Positions 48,248-58,427 of a stretch of 64,000 nucleotides of DNA are shown in pieces (the first letter of the stretch is position 1; each line of letters opens with the position of its first letter). A program made the translations under genes and the position numbers. Source of the DNA: Saprospiraceae bacterium UBA1994 (GTDB lineage Bacteria > Bacteroidota > Bacteroidia > Chitinophagales > Saprospiraceae); assembly GCA_002335865.1 (NCBI GenBank), contig DDCY01000029.1, forward strand, positions 345,544 through 409,543, written 5' to 3'. Under the pieces are notes generated by a model. It saw only the letters and a program-made list of their open reading frames with translations. It had not been told where the DNA came from and ran no database searches.

Positions 48248-48446
48248 CGTTTAGTGACAAACCTCTTCATTCCCGTATTCTAGAGATTTGATGTTTGGCA
48301 TTTATAATAAGATAATTGAGTTATATTTTCTAAAGTTTGTCCTGAGATTCAAATATATTTTATGAGAGTGAATCAGATAAAATTTCTAACAATATGAGAG
48401 TTCAGCGAGTTAATTTTTAGTTAGTAAATTGCAAAATAAAACTATA

Positions 48447-48480
48447 CAAAAAAGCCATCTCCCTTTGAGGGAATATGGCT
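48447..48480 (-). terminator. Orphan Rho-independent terminator
   Basis: On the minus strand AGCCATATTCCCT pairs with AGGGAGATGGCT around CAA, followed by six T bases. No gene lies directly upstream on that strand within 600 bases, and the fasciclin gene has its own terminator. Confidence 0.7.
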
Positions 48481-49126
48481 TCAGATAAATATTAAGTATT
48501 TGTATTTTTCGCTTGCACGAAATCTTAATGAACTTTATGATATACCTAGTACCATTAGTTCAACTAATTGATATAAGTACTGTAATTTAAATATTTTTTC
48601 TCATGAACAAATACAGTTTGTAAAAGAAATGGGTTTCGAAATAGACACTAGTGCACACTAGTTTCTATACACCAATAAAACGTATTTTATTTACTTTCGT
48701 AAGAGTATCTTCCTGATTCTAATAAGAAATAACATTTTTGTACAAAGGAAGACATGCTTTCCCTACAAATCATAATTAGTAATCTTTTATAAATTACAAT
48801 CCATATAATTAAAAAAAACTAATGACAAGTAGAGAGTATTTTTAATAAACACAAGACAATTTCTTCCCTTCAAATTTTGCGAAAGCAAACCTTTTTTTTT
48901 TGTTCGTCGATATCCGACGATTTATAAAATTCGTGGTATTAAGGAAATCAACGGATTTTGAGCGTTAAAAATCAATTCAGTATTTCTTATCAAATTATTC
49001 TTTAAATATTAAAAATTATTATTATTCATGCTTTTGTCTCTCACCAATAATAATATGTTGATACCGTACACACCTTTTTTCTTGGTTTAGTTGATTGTGA
49101 AATTAGATATAAACTAAACTTTACAA

Positions 49127-49162
49127 ATAAAAAAAGCCACTAATCATATGATTAGTGGCTTA
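49127..49162 (-). terminator. Rho-independent terminator of the fasciclin gene
   Basis: On the minus strand AGCCACTAAT and ATTAGTGGCT pair perfectly and are followed by TTTTTTT. Confidence 0.9.
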
Positions 49163-49212
49163 ATACTGTATTGAGTATGTAAATGGATCTTAAATCAATT
49201 TAATCGATATTA

Positions 49213-50124
49213 TTATGGTAATAAGACAGCGTCTATCACGTGAACCACTCCATTATCTGTCACAATATCAGCAACAGTTACCTGAGAATCATTGATAAAT
49301 ACACCGTTATCATTAATAGTTACAGTTACGCTCTTACCATTTAGAGTTGGAACCATCATACCATCTGATAAGTCTGTGCTTAGTGCTGTACCTGAAGCTA
49401 CGTGATACAATAAAATATCTGTAAGTGCACCAGATGGCTCTTGAAGTAAAGATTCTACTGTACCTGCTGGTAAAGCTGCAAATGCATCGTCTGTTGGAGC
49501 AAATAATGTAAACGGACCTTCTCCAGCAAGAGTTCCTGCTAAATCTGCTGCAATTACTGCTGCCTCAAGAGTTTCATGTACCGGGCTATTTACAACTACA
49601 TCTGTAACTGTTACAGTAGGTGGAAGAAGCACTGCATCTATTACATGAACAACACCATTATCTGCAATGATATCTGCAACTGTTACTTGAGCATCATTTA
49701 TAAAAACTCCATCATTGTTGATTGTTACTGTTACGTTTTTACCATTTACCGTTGCAACAACTAATCCGTCTGATAAATCTGTACTAAGTGCTGTACCCGA
49801 AGCTGCGTGATATAATAAAATATCTGTAAGTGCACCAGATGGATCTTGAAGTAAAGATTCTACTGTACCTTCTGGTAAAGCTGCAAATGCTGCGTCTGTA
49901 GGAGCAAATAACGTGAACGGACCATCACCAGCCAGGGTTCCTGCTAAATCTGCTGCAATTACTGCTGCTTCTAGAGTTTCGTGATCTGCGCTGTTAACTA
50001 CTATATCTGTAATTGTTAATTCCTCAATTGTAGGAACAACCGGATCATCTTCTCCACATGATGATAGTAAGAAAGTAAATGATCCAAACAAAATAAAAAC
50101 GAGCAAATAGTGATTAAATTTCAT
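49213..50124 (-). CDS. Lipoprotein with two near-identical fasciclin (FAS1) domains
   Basis: The 303-residue protein has a lipoprotein signal with Cys23 (LLSSC), followed by two FAS1 domains (about 37-168 and 174-303). Both carry PFTLFAPTDAAFAALP, TDILLYHAASGTALSTDLSD and VVHVIDAVLLP, differing at only a few positions over about 125 residues. FAS1 domains are cell-adhesion modules. The similarity suggests a recent internal duplication or gene conversion. It is probably anchored on the outside of the outer membrane. Confidence 0.9.
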   Translation of the reverse strand: MKFNHYLLVFILFGSFTFLLSSCGEDDPVVPTIEELTITDIVVNSADHETLEAAVIAADLAGTLAGDGPFTLFAPTDAAFAALPEGTVESLLQDPSGALTDILLYHAASGTALSTDLSDGLVVATVNGKNVTVTINNDGVFINDAQVTVADIIADNGVVHVIDAVLLPPTVTVTDVVVNSPVHETLEAAVIAADLAGTLAGEGPFTLFAPTDDAFAALPAGTVESLLQEPSGALTDILLYHVASGTALSTDLSDGMMVPTLNGKSVTVTINDNGVFINDSQVTVADIVTDNGVVHVIDAVLLP

Positions 50125-51055
50125 AATTTTTCTGATGTTGTAATTTTTAAATAATTGTTTTTCAATACTATATATGCATCTTTAAAAAAAATGGTTGCCT
50201 GACTGGAAATTAAAATCAAATTATATTCTTTCAATTCTATTTAAATTTTATAAAACGTTGATTTTTAAATAGTTGGCTATTTTAAGGACTATTGCAATTA
50301 ATACACAATAAGGTGAGTATCTGCTGTATATGATCCTATTTTATACTAAATATTGTCTCAGATGAAGCTTTATTACATCACATATACTTTCTAATCATAT
50401 CTTTTTAGATTTTATGTGATGTCTTGTATGTTTATGCTTTTCTGTTGAAGGTTTGTGATGCCCTGGCCTTAGATATTGTCATATCGAATGTAAGTTAAGC
50501 TGAATCGAAGAATAAGATTTTGTAGTTGGGATCATCCTTATCGAAATTATATATAGCTAAATGTAAGATATCTCCAATACTAATAATTATAGGAGTTAGA
50601 TGGCTCACTATTAAATTTCAGAGATTACAGTTCCCACAAGACTACAGGCTATGTTGACCAAACCATTAATCTTAGTATTCAATTTGTGGTTTGTAAGATG
50701 TAAGGTGTTTAAATCAAATATGTATACGGTGTTTATAAGAGTATGGATATCGTATATGGTGAGCTTCCAAAGAATTATGGTGATTATGAGTGATTATTTG
50801 TACTTGTAATATCAATTTAATGGAAAAGTGATAATTGACCTTTGTAACAACAATCATATATGTGTCTTTATTTCGAGATAAATACGAATAATAGTAATTT
50901 AATTTTGTCGTTGTCAATACTTTGCGAAGTTGTATATCTTTTTGCCATACTTATTAAAAATACTCTCAAAATATAAAGTGAATACAACATAACTTGTATC
51001 ACTTAAATAAAAATCTAAATGATGTATATTACAGATCATTTTAAAGGTGAAAAAT
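50125..51055. other. Long non-coding stretch
   Basis: About 930 A+T-rich bases between divergent genes. The only structure I see is an exact 10-base inverted repeat ACATCACATA/TATGTGATGT at 50375-50384 and 50413-50422. The leader of the next gene contains AAAGGTG eight bases before its ATG. Confidence 0.45.
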
Positions 51056-52900
51056 ATGGAAGAAAATAAAATGCTGAATTATATTAAAAGTGTATTAGTA
51101 AATATGCCGAAAGGTTGGTTGAACTTAACAACTCATAGATTGGATATTTACAATGAAAGATTGGCTAAAACTCAATTCTTAGAAAAGTTTGAGATCCTTT
51201 TTAATAATAATAATTCTGAGTCGTCCTCACTTGAGGAATTGCCAACTGCTTATGACTATATTCGATTAGGTCATCCATTATCTTGTTTGCTAGAATGGGT
51301 AATCGCTAAATTGAATAATCTAAAATCAAATAATATTATAAGTTTTGGATCAAAGACGATTCCTATTTTAGCAATTCTAAGGAATAATTTATTAGAGAAC
51401 AAAAATACCCAAATCAGATATGTAGGTGAATTGCCAGATTGCTTTGATGCGGATATATTAAGGAGTATTTATGGTTATAAATTTGATTTGAAGCAAGTAG
51501 ATAAAGCAGAAGATGTCACTTCATTTATAGGAAGTATTGTCTTTATTCAACAACAAGATGTTTTATGTAATTTTGATGTTGTGCCTAATGTTGACTTCTA
51601 TGTTAATGTTCACTCTCACTTGGGAAGTATCTTATTAATAAATGGTGAGCAAAACGAAACTTATATTTCAGAAATTCAGCATGTTCGTAGAAGAGAGACG
51701 ATTGCAATGACTCCAGCTAATTCTCTTGCTGTCTTAAAATCATTAGTAGAGAAGTCTACTTCAGGTATTAATCGAAATGATGTAATAATAGATAAAACAC
51801 TTGTACTAGAATCGATTAATGAGATTACTGCTACTAGTACAAAGCCACTTGTTGCCTCTAGTGGGTTATCTATTCAATATGCGATTATGATGGGTTTAAT
51901 TCATGATGCACTAGAGAATCACAAAGGAAAAGATATCAAGATCGTAGTTCCTCCTAATTGTTATGGTGGAACAAACGACCAAGCAAGACGAGTGGCTGCT
52001 TGTATTGATAATGTTGAAATTTTGGATTTACCGGTTGATGGTGATGATGATATGGTTTACAGTATTGATGTAATATTGGATAAAATTGCTAGTGAAGATG
52101 CAATTCCTTACATAATCGCTGAAATTCCAACCAACCCTCGAGTTGAAGTTCCAGATCTAATGAAGTTACAAGATGCGTTAAGCAAAAAACGTAAAACAAA
52201 AGATGGCGAGATTGCAGTCGATCCAGTGTTTATTTTAGATCAAACATTTTGTCCAAATGTACACTTTTTAGGTAAAGGTAAAATACTCTCAAAAGTTAGG
52301 ACCGTTTCATTTGCTAGTGGATCGAAATTTCCAAGTGGTGGGCAATGTACTGCTGGCTATTGTATAGGAAATATAACAGCTGAATTATTGATGGAAAAAA
52401 TAGAGATACATCTAAAGCTTTGTGACAACGAAGCTACAGATCTTCAATTGGAAATATTGGCAAAGCAATTACCTTCAATGAAACAAAGGATTGTTGATGC
52501 TTACAAAAATACGCGTGAATTTGTAAATTTCATCAACGATACTTTGCCAGAAGCGAAAATCAATTTTGTTTCAGAAGAACTGGCGAAAAAAGGATTTACT
52601 CCTTCAGTATTTTCATTAGACCTGCCCACTAAAGGAAATACAGATGAAGAAAAAGAATCTTACAAGAGAAAGTTAAATCATAAATTGATCAACTTGATGA
52701 TTACGGAAATTCCAGAGCAAAGTAAGTATTGTGTGAGTTACGGACAGTTAAAGGGATGTTATTGGACGATACCTGCAACATCTACACAAGGGACAACTAA
52801 AGAAGGCGACAAAGATTATATTGCTCGTGTTTCACTTTCACCCAATATGGATCTAGCACTTCATAAAAAAGTTTTTTTAGATTTTGTTGAAAGTATCTGA
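51056..52900 (+). CDS. Long Cys/Met-metabolism-type PLP-dependent enzyme
   Basis: The 614-residue protein has an N-terminal region of about 220 residues without clear homology, then a fold-type I PLP enzyme resembling the Cys/Met-metabolism (trans-sulfuration) family: ASSGLSIQYAIMMGLIHDAL, PPNCYGGTNDQARRVA, EIPTNPRVEVPDLMKLQDAL and FASGSKFPSGGQCTAGYCIG with Schiff-base candidate Lys424. Usual bacterial members are about 400 residues; this one is long and recalls fungal cystathionine gamma-synthases (Str2 type). The ATG at 51056 is chosen over the GTG at 51047. It stands with the CocE-type gene, 100 bases downstream. Confidence 0.75.
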   Translation: MEENKMLNYIKSVLVNMPKGWLNLTTHRLDIYNERLAKTQFLEKFEILFNNNNSESSSLEELPTAYDYIRLGHPLSCLLEWVIAKLNNLKSNNIISFGSKTIPILAILRNNLLENKNTQIRYVGELPDCFDADILRSIYGYKFDLKQVDKAEDVTSFIGSIVFIQQQDVLCNFDVVPNVDFYVNVHSHLGSILLINGEQNETYISEIQHVRRRETIAMTPANSLAVLKSLVEKSTSGINRNDVIIDKTLVLESINEITATSTKPLVASSGLSIQYAIMMGLIHDALENHKGKDIKIVVPPNCYGGTNDQARRVAACIDNVEILDLPVDGDDDMVYSIDVILDKIASEDAIPYIIAEIPTNPRVEVPDLMKLQDALSKKRKTKDGEIAVDPVFILDQTFCPNVHFLGKGKILSKVRTVSFASGSKFPSGGQCTAGYCIGNITAELLMEKIEIHLKLCDNEATDLQLEILAKQLPSMKQRIVDAYKNTREFVNFINDTLPEAKINFVSEELAKKGFTPSVFSLDLPTKGNTDEEKESYKRKLNHKLINLMITEIPEQSKYCVSYGQLKGCYWTIPATSTQGTTKEGDKDYIARVSLSPNMDLALHKKVFLDFVESI

Positions 52901-53003
52901 TTTTGGAGAACTTCATTGCAGAAACGCTTTAACCAATTCGAAAGTTTTATAGTGAAAATAAATCTAAAATTGAATGTATTTAAATAACAATAATTTATAT
53001 AAA

Positions 53004-54887
53004 ATGAAACATCTAGCAATTATAATTTCATTTGTATTCGCTTGTTTTTTAGGCAGCACTTTTGGTTTACAAGCACAAGATAATATTCATCAAGAATTAG
53101 AAGAAATTGCCATTGTAGATCAAAAAATAATGATGCCTATGCGCGATGGCATTCGATTAGCTACTGATATATATCGTCCTAAAGCAATTGGTAAAGTACC
53201 TATTATATTTTCACGAACACCTTATAATTTTAATTCATGGGGAGACGGAAAACAAAGAACAAGAACAGCTGAAAGGGCTCTCGAAGCGGTTAAAAGAGGT
53301 TATGCTTATGTAGTCCAAAATGAACGTGGACGTTATTATTCAGAGGGAGAATGGGACATTTTAGGTGTTCCTTTGACGGATGGCTATGATGCATTTACTT
53401 GGATGAAAGATCAATCTTGGTCAAATGGTAAGATAGGAACATTAGGTTGCTCTTCTACAGCTGAATGGCAAATGGCAGTTGCAGCTTTAGATCATCCTTC
53501 TCATTCAGCAATGGTGCCTCAGGGGTATGGTGCTGGTGTGGGTAGAATTGGTAAAATTAATGAGCAAGGAAACTGGTTTCGTGGCGGTGCAGAACAAATG
53601 TTATTCTTTTCTTGGCTGTATGGAGTTGAGCACGATAAGTATAAACCACGAATTCCTGCTGGAGCATCTCAACAAGATTTAATTAGAATTTCCAGATTCT
53701 ACGACTTAGCTCCGGAGAATCCTCCTGTGGATATGGCAGAAGCGTTAAATCATTTGCCTATTCAGGATATTCTAAAAAATATAAACGGTAAAAATGAAAT
53801 CTTTGATAATATGATACGTCGTAAACCAAATGACGAAGCTTGGTTTAATGGAGGAATATATCATGATAATATGGAAATTGGTGTTCCAAGTTTTTGGTTT
53901 GCTTCATGGTATGATGTGTCTATAACTCCAAATTTGGCATTGTTTAACCATGTTAGAAATAATTCAAAAGACGCATCAATTAGAGATAATCAATACTTGG
54001 TAATCGCACCAACTTTACATTGTGGTTATACTAGAGCTACAGAAAATACTATTGTAGGCGAACGCAGTGTTGGTGATGCTAGATTGAATTATAAAGAGCA
54101 AATTTATGCTTGGTTTGATTTGTGGCTAAAAGGAGTACAAAACGATTTTATAGAGAAAACACCAAGAGTCCAATATTATACAATGGGAAGTAACAAATGG
54201 CAGGCATCAGATACTTGGCCACCAGAAAATGCTAAGTTAACAACCTATTATCTGAACAGTAATGGCAATTCCAATAGCCTTTTTGGGGATGGAAGTCTAA
54301 CCACAACAAAAGCGAATTCTGATAATTCTGACAGTTTTACCTACGATCCAACGAACGCAGTGCCTTCATACGGAGGTAATGTGTGTTGTACGGGTAATGC
54401 AATAAAAGGTGGTGCTTTTGATCAATACCAAATGGAAACTAGGAATGATATATTGGTATATACTTCAGATATTTTAAAAGAGGGGGTAGAAATTTCAGGT
54501 TTTATTGAATCTACATTATATGTGTCTTCAGATGCTAAGGATACTGATTTTACGATCAAACTTATCGATGTGTATCCTGATGGAAAAGCGTATAATTTAG
54601 ATGAAACTATACAACGTGTAAGATATCGTGAAGGCTATGACAAAGAAGTATTCATGGAGAAAGACACTGTCTATAAACTAGATTTGACCCCTATGTCTAC
54701 AAGTAATTATTTTGAAAAGGGACACAGCATACGTATTGAAATATCTAGCAGTAATTTCCCTCGTTTTGCTCGAAATCTTAATACTGGAGGCAACAACTAC
54801 GATGAAAAAGAGGGTGTAATTGCTCATAATAAAGTGCACCATTCTTCAATATACACATCACAAATTAGGCTACCGATAGTTTATTAA
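53004..54887 (+). CDS. Secreted CocE/NonD-family alpha/beta hydrolase
   Basis: From MKHLAIIISF the 627-residue protein has a signal peptide ending GLQAQ (residue 25), an alpha/beta hydrolase domain (about 35-365) and a C-terminal jelly-roll domain (about 390-625), the layout of X-Pro dipeptidyl peptidase/CocE and glutaryl-7-ACA acylase-type enzymes. MPMRDGIRLATDIYRPK marks the start. The nucleophile motif is GCSSTAEWQ (Ser150) and a catalytic His is likely His339 in APTLHCGY. It should cleave an acyl or peptide bond in the periplasm. The substrate is unknown. An ATG at 52974 would add ten residues before the signal peptide and is less likely. Confidence 0.85.
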   Translation: MKHLAIIISFVFACFLGSTFGLQAQDNIHQELEEIAIVDQKIMMPMRDGIRLATDIYRPKAIGKVPIIFSRTPYNFNSWGDGKQRTRTAERALEAVKRGYAYVVQNERGRYYSEGEWDILGVPLTDGYDAFTWMKDQSWSNGKIGTLGCSSTAEWQMAVAALDHPSHSAMVPQGYGAGVGRIGKINEQGNWFRGGAEQMLFFSWLYGVEHDKYKPRIPAGASQQDLIRISRFYDLAPENPPVDMAEALNHLPIQDILKNINGKNEIFDNMIRRKPNDEAWFNGGIYHDNMEIGVPSFWFASWYDVSITPNLALFNHVRNNSKDASIRDNQYLVIAPTLHCGYTRATENTIVGERSVGDARLNYKEQIYAWFDLWLKGVQNDFIEKTPRVQYYTMGSNKWQASDTWPPENAKLTTYYLNSNGNSNSLFGDGSLTTTKANSDNSDSFTYDPTNAVPSYGGNVCCTGNAIKGGAFDQYQMETRNDILVYTSDILKEGVEISGFIESTLYVSSDAKDTDFTIKLIDVYPDGKAYNLDETIQRVRYREGYDKEVFMEKDTVYKLDLTPMSTSNYFEKGHSIRIEISSSNFPRFARNLNTGGNNYDEKEGVIAHNKVHHSSIYTSQIRLPIVY

Positions 54888-55035
54888 TTGATCTATTTGA
54901 ACTTGTGATTGTTTTCTGTCAAAAGGCTAATATTGTTGTAAAAAAATTTATTTCGTTAACTTCATATTTCAGCTGGGACAATCAATTATGAACTTTTTTT
55001 GACCTTAAATTTCTTACGGTAAGTCATATTTAGAG

Positions 55036-55413
55036 TTAAAAAGTACTAACGATCCTTTCACGGATCATGGTGTTAATACGACGCTTATATTCGGATTCTA
55101 TCGCTAGGTATTTGTTCATTTCTTCTACAGTCATAAGCCCTAGTACCATACCGTTTAGTTCTCGTTTGATCTTGCTGTCCTTAAGCGTCACTTTATCTAA
55201 GTATCGTTCTTTTTCTATTGCAATCAGATTCGGAAATTTACTATTTCTATCAACTGCCTTACTAATGGCGTATCCTACGATTACATCATGTTGGTATTTT
55301 AGAATTGGACGGATTACATCATTTTGAAATTTTTCGATATCAGTCATACTTTCTAATCTTTTGATAGAAGGAATGTCAGGTCGTAGCGCAGCAATTGTTT
55401 CTTTTCTTATCAT
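55036..55413 (-). CDS. Hypothetical protein cotranscribed with a DMT transporter
   Basis: The 125-residue basic helical protein starts MIRKETIAALRPDIPSIKRL and ends RRINTMIRERIVSTF. Homologues in Bacteroidota are sometimes labelled glyoxalase, but no glyoxalase metal ligands are visible. It starts six bases after the stop codon of the DMT transporter gene, so the two form an operon. Function unknown. Confidence 0.7.
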   Translation of the reverse strand: MIRKETIAALRPDIPSIKRLESMTDIEKFQNDVIRPILKYQHDVIVGYAISKAVDRNSKFPNLIAIEKERYLDKVTLKDSKIKRELNGMVLGLMTVEEMNKYLAIESEYKRRINTMIRERIVSTF

Positions 55414-55418
55414 TTTGT

Positions 55419-56258
55419 TTATACAGTTTTCACTTTTTCTTTAGCCCATACATTAGATAGCATTCCGCCCATTATAAGTATGATTCCTAGCATGGGTATT
55501 AATTCATAGCTTTCACCAAAAATGAGGTATCCCATTATTATAGCATAGATCAATTCCATGTATTTGAATGGGGCCAATACACTAGTCTCTTCTGTTTGAA
55601 AAGCTCTAGTCATATATATTTGTCCTATCAATCCTGTCATACCGATTCCACAGACCGCAAACCACTCGTAATTTAGAGGCATCCTCCAATATTGTATGAA
55701 GCAAAGACTAAGCACCAATGAAGACATCATAAAATAATTGATAATAGTCAGGTAATGTTCCTTGTCGCTCAAGTATCTAATCAATACAAATACACCACCT
55801 ACAAATATCGCTGAAATCATTAAAAGTCCAAGACTCAAAAAATCTATTCTGATGTCAAAACCCTTTAATAAAACTACTCCTGAGAATGCGATGGCGAAGC
55901 TTAACCATTGCATCCAGTTTACTTTTTCTTTAAGATAGAAATAGGCGAAGACAGCACCGAATATGGGCCCTAAGTATCTAATGGATATTGCAGATCCCAA
56001 TGGGATGCGCTGTACCGCCACAAAGAAAAAAGCTAATGATACCACTCCCAAAATCCCTCGTGCTAGTAAAGGCCTTATGTGTGTACCCTTAATGGATATT
56101 CTATTGGCAAGCATATAGGGAAATATAAATATCCATGTTCCAATGGCTCTGAAAAACACAACTTGTAACGGATGGAAATTAGAAAGCTCCTTGGCCATGG
56201 CATTCATTACAGCGAATGCCAGAGTAGCGAAGAGTATGAATCTGATTCCTTGCGACAT
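55419..56258 (-). CDS. EamA/DMT-family transporter
   Basis: The 279-residue protein has ten predicted membrane helices in two EamA repeats. It starts MSQGIRFILFATLAFAVMNAMAKELSNFHP, with VFFRAIGTWIFIFPYML, and the second half includes YMELIYAIIMGYLIFGESYE. The substrate is unknown; related members export amino acids or S-adenosylmethionine-type compounds. The 125-residue gene follows directly. Confidence 0.88.
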   Translation of the reverse strand: MSQGIRFILFATLAFAVMNAMAKELSNFHPLQVVFFRAIGTWIFIFPYMLANRISIKGTHIRPLLARGILGVVSLAFFFVAVQRIPLGSAISIRYLGPIFGAVFAYFYLKEKVNWMQWLSFAIAFSGVVLLKGFDIRIDFLSLGLLMISAIFVGGVFVLIRYLSDKEHYLTIINYFMMSSLVLSLCFIQYWRMPLNYEWFAVCGIGMTGLIGQIYMTRAFQTEETSVLAPFKYMELIYAIIMGYLIFGESYELIPMLGIILIMGGMLSNVWAKEKVKTV

Positions 56259-56355
56259 AAATTGTTTAGAGTAATAAAAAATCTAATTGTAGACATAACC
56301 TATAATCAACCATTTAAGTTTAATTTTTTTAATAACCTGTTACTCTGATAAATTA

Positions 56356-57036
56356 TTATCTACATATCATTGTCATAGCCCCAATTGCTGTCATCACTAA
56401 TATGAATTTTCTAAATTGATGTTCTTTGAATTTATCGACAATCTTAAGTCCAATATAGAATCCTACAATAATTCCGGGTACTAAAGTTAGGTTTATGTAC
56501 AGCGTATTCAAATCTATAGTTTTCCAACTCCAAATATGAAATGGTAATTTGAATAAATTGATAAAGAAAAACATCCATGCCGCAGAACCTATAAATTCAA
56601 TTTTAGGAATTCTGCTCGCCAAGAAAAAAATATTAGAGAATGCACCAGCCAAATTTCCTATCATCGTAGTAAATCCTGCTGCGAATCCCATAGATCCCGT
56701 AAACCACAAAGTATCTGGTATTTTGCTTTTATCGTATCTCTCCCAAGCAAACATTATTAGCACACTAATCAAGATGATTATCGCCATGCCTTTTTTGAAT
56801 ATTTCTTCTGGCATTCCCTTGCCTACATAAGTACCAAATAATACTCCAGCAATCATCCATGGCAAGAATCTCTTTAGATAATCCCACCGTACAGATCGCC
56901 GATAATATATCACCGCAATGATATCCGCAATAATAAGCATGGGTAGCAATATTCCTGTAGACGCTTTAGCTTCGTATACAAAAGCCAATAGTATCACTAC
57001 AAGTATGCCCATCCCTTTGAGCCCTGCCTTCGACAT
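56356..57036 (-). CDS. TauE/SafE-family sulfite/anion exporter, start probably further upstream
   Basis: The protein from the first ATG has 226 residues and about seven membrane helices, with MSKAGLKGMGILVVILLAFV at the start and FAAGFTTMIGNLAGAFSNIF in the middle, the TauE/SafE pattern. Homologues begin about 15 residues before SKAG. The same frame continues upstream through IINYLIALSAACILG to an ATT at 57079-57081 that overlaps the stop codon of the TspO-like gene (TAATT). So the first helix is encoded but lacks a standard start codon. The gene may use AUU, or the start may be mutated. It lies in a minus-strand run with the TspO-like gene. Confidence 0.8.
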   Translation of the reverse strand: MSKAGLKGMGILVVILLAFVYEAKASTGILLPMLIIADIIAVIYYRRSVRWDYLKRFLPWMIAGVLFGTYVGKGMPEEIFKKGMAIIILISVLIMFAWERYDKSKIPDTLWFTGSMGFAAGFTTMIGNLAGAFSNIFFLASRIPKIEFIGSAAWMFFFINLFKLPFHIWSWKTIDLNTLYINLTLVPGIIVGFYIGLKIVDKFKEHQFRKFILVMTAIGAMTMICR

Positions 57037-57080
57037 GCCGAGAATACATGCTGCTGATAATGCAATAAGATAATTGATAA

Positions 57081-57827
57081 TTAAACCGATTTGAGTTTAA
57101 GGATTAAAGATTTTATTATACTCAGAACTATAGCTGCAAAACCAGCTAAAGCAGTCCATTGTATAATTGGAATGAGGTCCCAATGTCTTAACGAAATGGC
57201 TAAAAGTGCCCAAGCGCCTACAGCACCAAAAGCATTTACACCTTTCCACTTTACGACGTAGATATTGATTAAGGTTGCTGTGACTATCATGAGGAGTGTC
57301 CAGTTGATCTCACCTAATAGCGGATGCCATTCGAATTGATTAAGATGTGCTGCAATATTGGCTGTAATAGCTACAGATATCCATCCTGTATAGAGTGCAA
57401 TGGGCAACCTGACGAGCCATCGATGGACCGGTTGTTGGATAGTTTGATGGAGCGTGTAGAGGAGTGATAACAGTATGATAAACATGATACATACACTTAG
57501 CCCTGTCATCTCAGACAACCAAGCCCATGTCCATATTCCGTTACCTATATTGGCGATTAAAAGACTCCATCCAATGTTGGGTAGCCATGTACTTTCTTTC
57601 TTTTCAGACCAAGCGGTCTTTACCATGAAGACAGTTATAGCGATCAGGCCCAAGAAGATTACTCCCCATATCGAAAACGCATAACTTGCAGGTGTAAATA
57701 GATTTCCATACTTATCACTCAAGCTTCCTACATCGTTTCCATTGAAGCCTACTGCAACAGTATAATAGTTCCAATATATAATAGCGAATACAGCGAGCAG
57801 GTTTATTATTGATAGTAGCTTATTCAT
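57081..57827 (-). CDS. TspO/MBR-like tryptophan-rich membrane protein
   Basis: The 248-residue protein has six or seven membrane helices rich in Trp, with FTPASYAFSIWGVIFLGLIA (about 45-64) and GNGIWTWAWLSEMTGLS. The FTPA-YAFSIWG phrase is typical of Bacteroidota TspO/MBR-related tryptophan-rich proteins, longer than the classic five-helix TspO (about 160 residues). Porphyrin or lipid binding is possible but not shown here. Its stop codon overlaps the probable start of the TauE-type gene. Confidence 0.8.
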   Translation of the reverse strand: MNKLLSIINLLAVFAIIYWNYYTVAVGFNGNDVGSLSDKYGNLFTPASYAFSIWGVIFLGLIAITVFMVKTAWSEKKESTWLPNIGWSLLIANIGNGIWTWAWLSEMTGLSVCIMFIILLSLLYTLHQTIQQPVHRWLVRLPIALYTGWISVAITANIAAHLNQFEWHPLLGEINWTLLMIVTATLINIYVVKWKGVNAFGAVGAWALLAISLRHWDLIPIIQWTALAGFAAIVLSIIKSLILKLKSV

Positions 57828-58427
57828 GGTTTTATGTTATTTAATCCAATCCAATATCTTAAGGAATTAATTCACAGTAAAATGATTATTAATTAGGTAA
57901 TGAGTAGTAAGCGCTGTTTGGTTGACTATGTCTTTTTTCGATTAATAGATACCTACTAAAGTTATAAGGAATGGTCTTTAGTCAGTTTTAGTGATAGACA
58001 ATATTTGTTTGAACTTAAAGTTGACAAAAAAGCCCATATATTGGCGTTATAAGCCACTTTACACTCATTATTCGTGAATGTAAGTATTTGGGTAAAAAAA
58101 AGTGTAACAAATACATCAAAATCAATGTCCATTTATTTTTCTCGAAATTGTCACATTCTTGCATTTCTTACTATATTACATTCTAGTTACGAATAATTTA
58201 AAGTAGGAACTCCCATTCTTGCTCTTTTATAATATCTGAAACAGCAGTTATACGATTTGTATTTCATGGATCACGTATGTTTCAAAAGGCCTTTCAGTAT
58301 AGGCGGCTCACCATTATGGCGTATAGTAGACTTTGTGTTTACACTCTGTCAATTTTGTATTTACAGTTTAAAAAAATTTATTGAGGTACTCTCAAAGTAG
58401 TGCCGCTAACCCTATTTAACACAAGTG
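57828..58427. other. Non-coding stretch upstream of the giant gene
   Basis: About 600 A+T-rich bases between divergent genes. A weak inverted repeat, TTACACTCA/TGAATGTAA, lies near 58060-58085. No clear promoter pair or RNA is seen. Confidence 0.4.

Larger units (their letters stand above)
48189..49212. other. Long non-coding stretch with two minus-strand terminators
   Basis: About 1 kb without a real gene. It contains the Omp28-gene terminator (48214), an orphan minus-strand terminator (48447-48480), the inverted repeat ACTAGTG-CA-CACTAGT (48647-48662) and TCGTCG...CGACGA (48904-48920). Confidence 0.5.

Noticed and set aside
50714..50917. 67-codon minus-strand frame in the gap before the PLP enzyme gene
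   Set aside because: Low-complexity composition rich in His, Tyr and Ile, typical of a chance frame in A+T-rich non-coding DNA.
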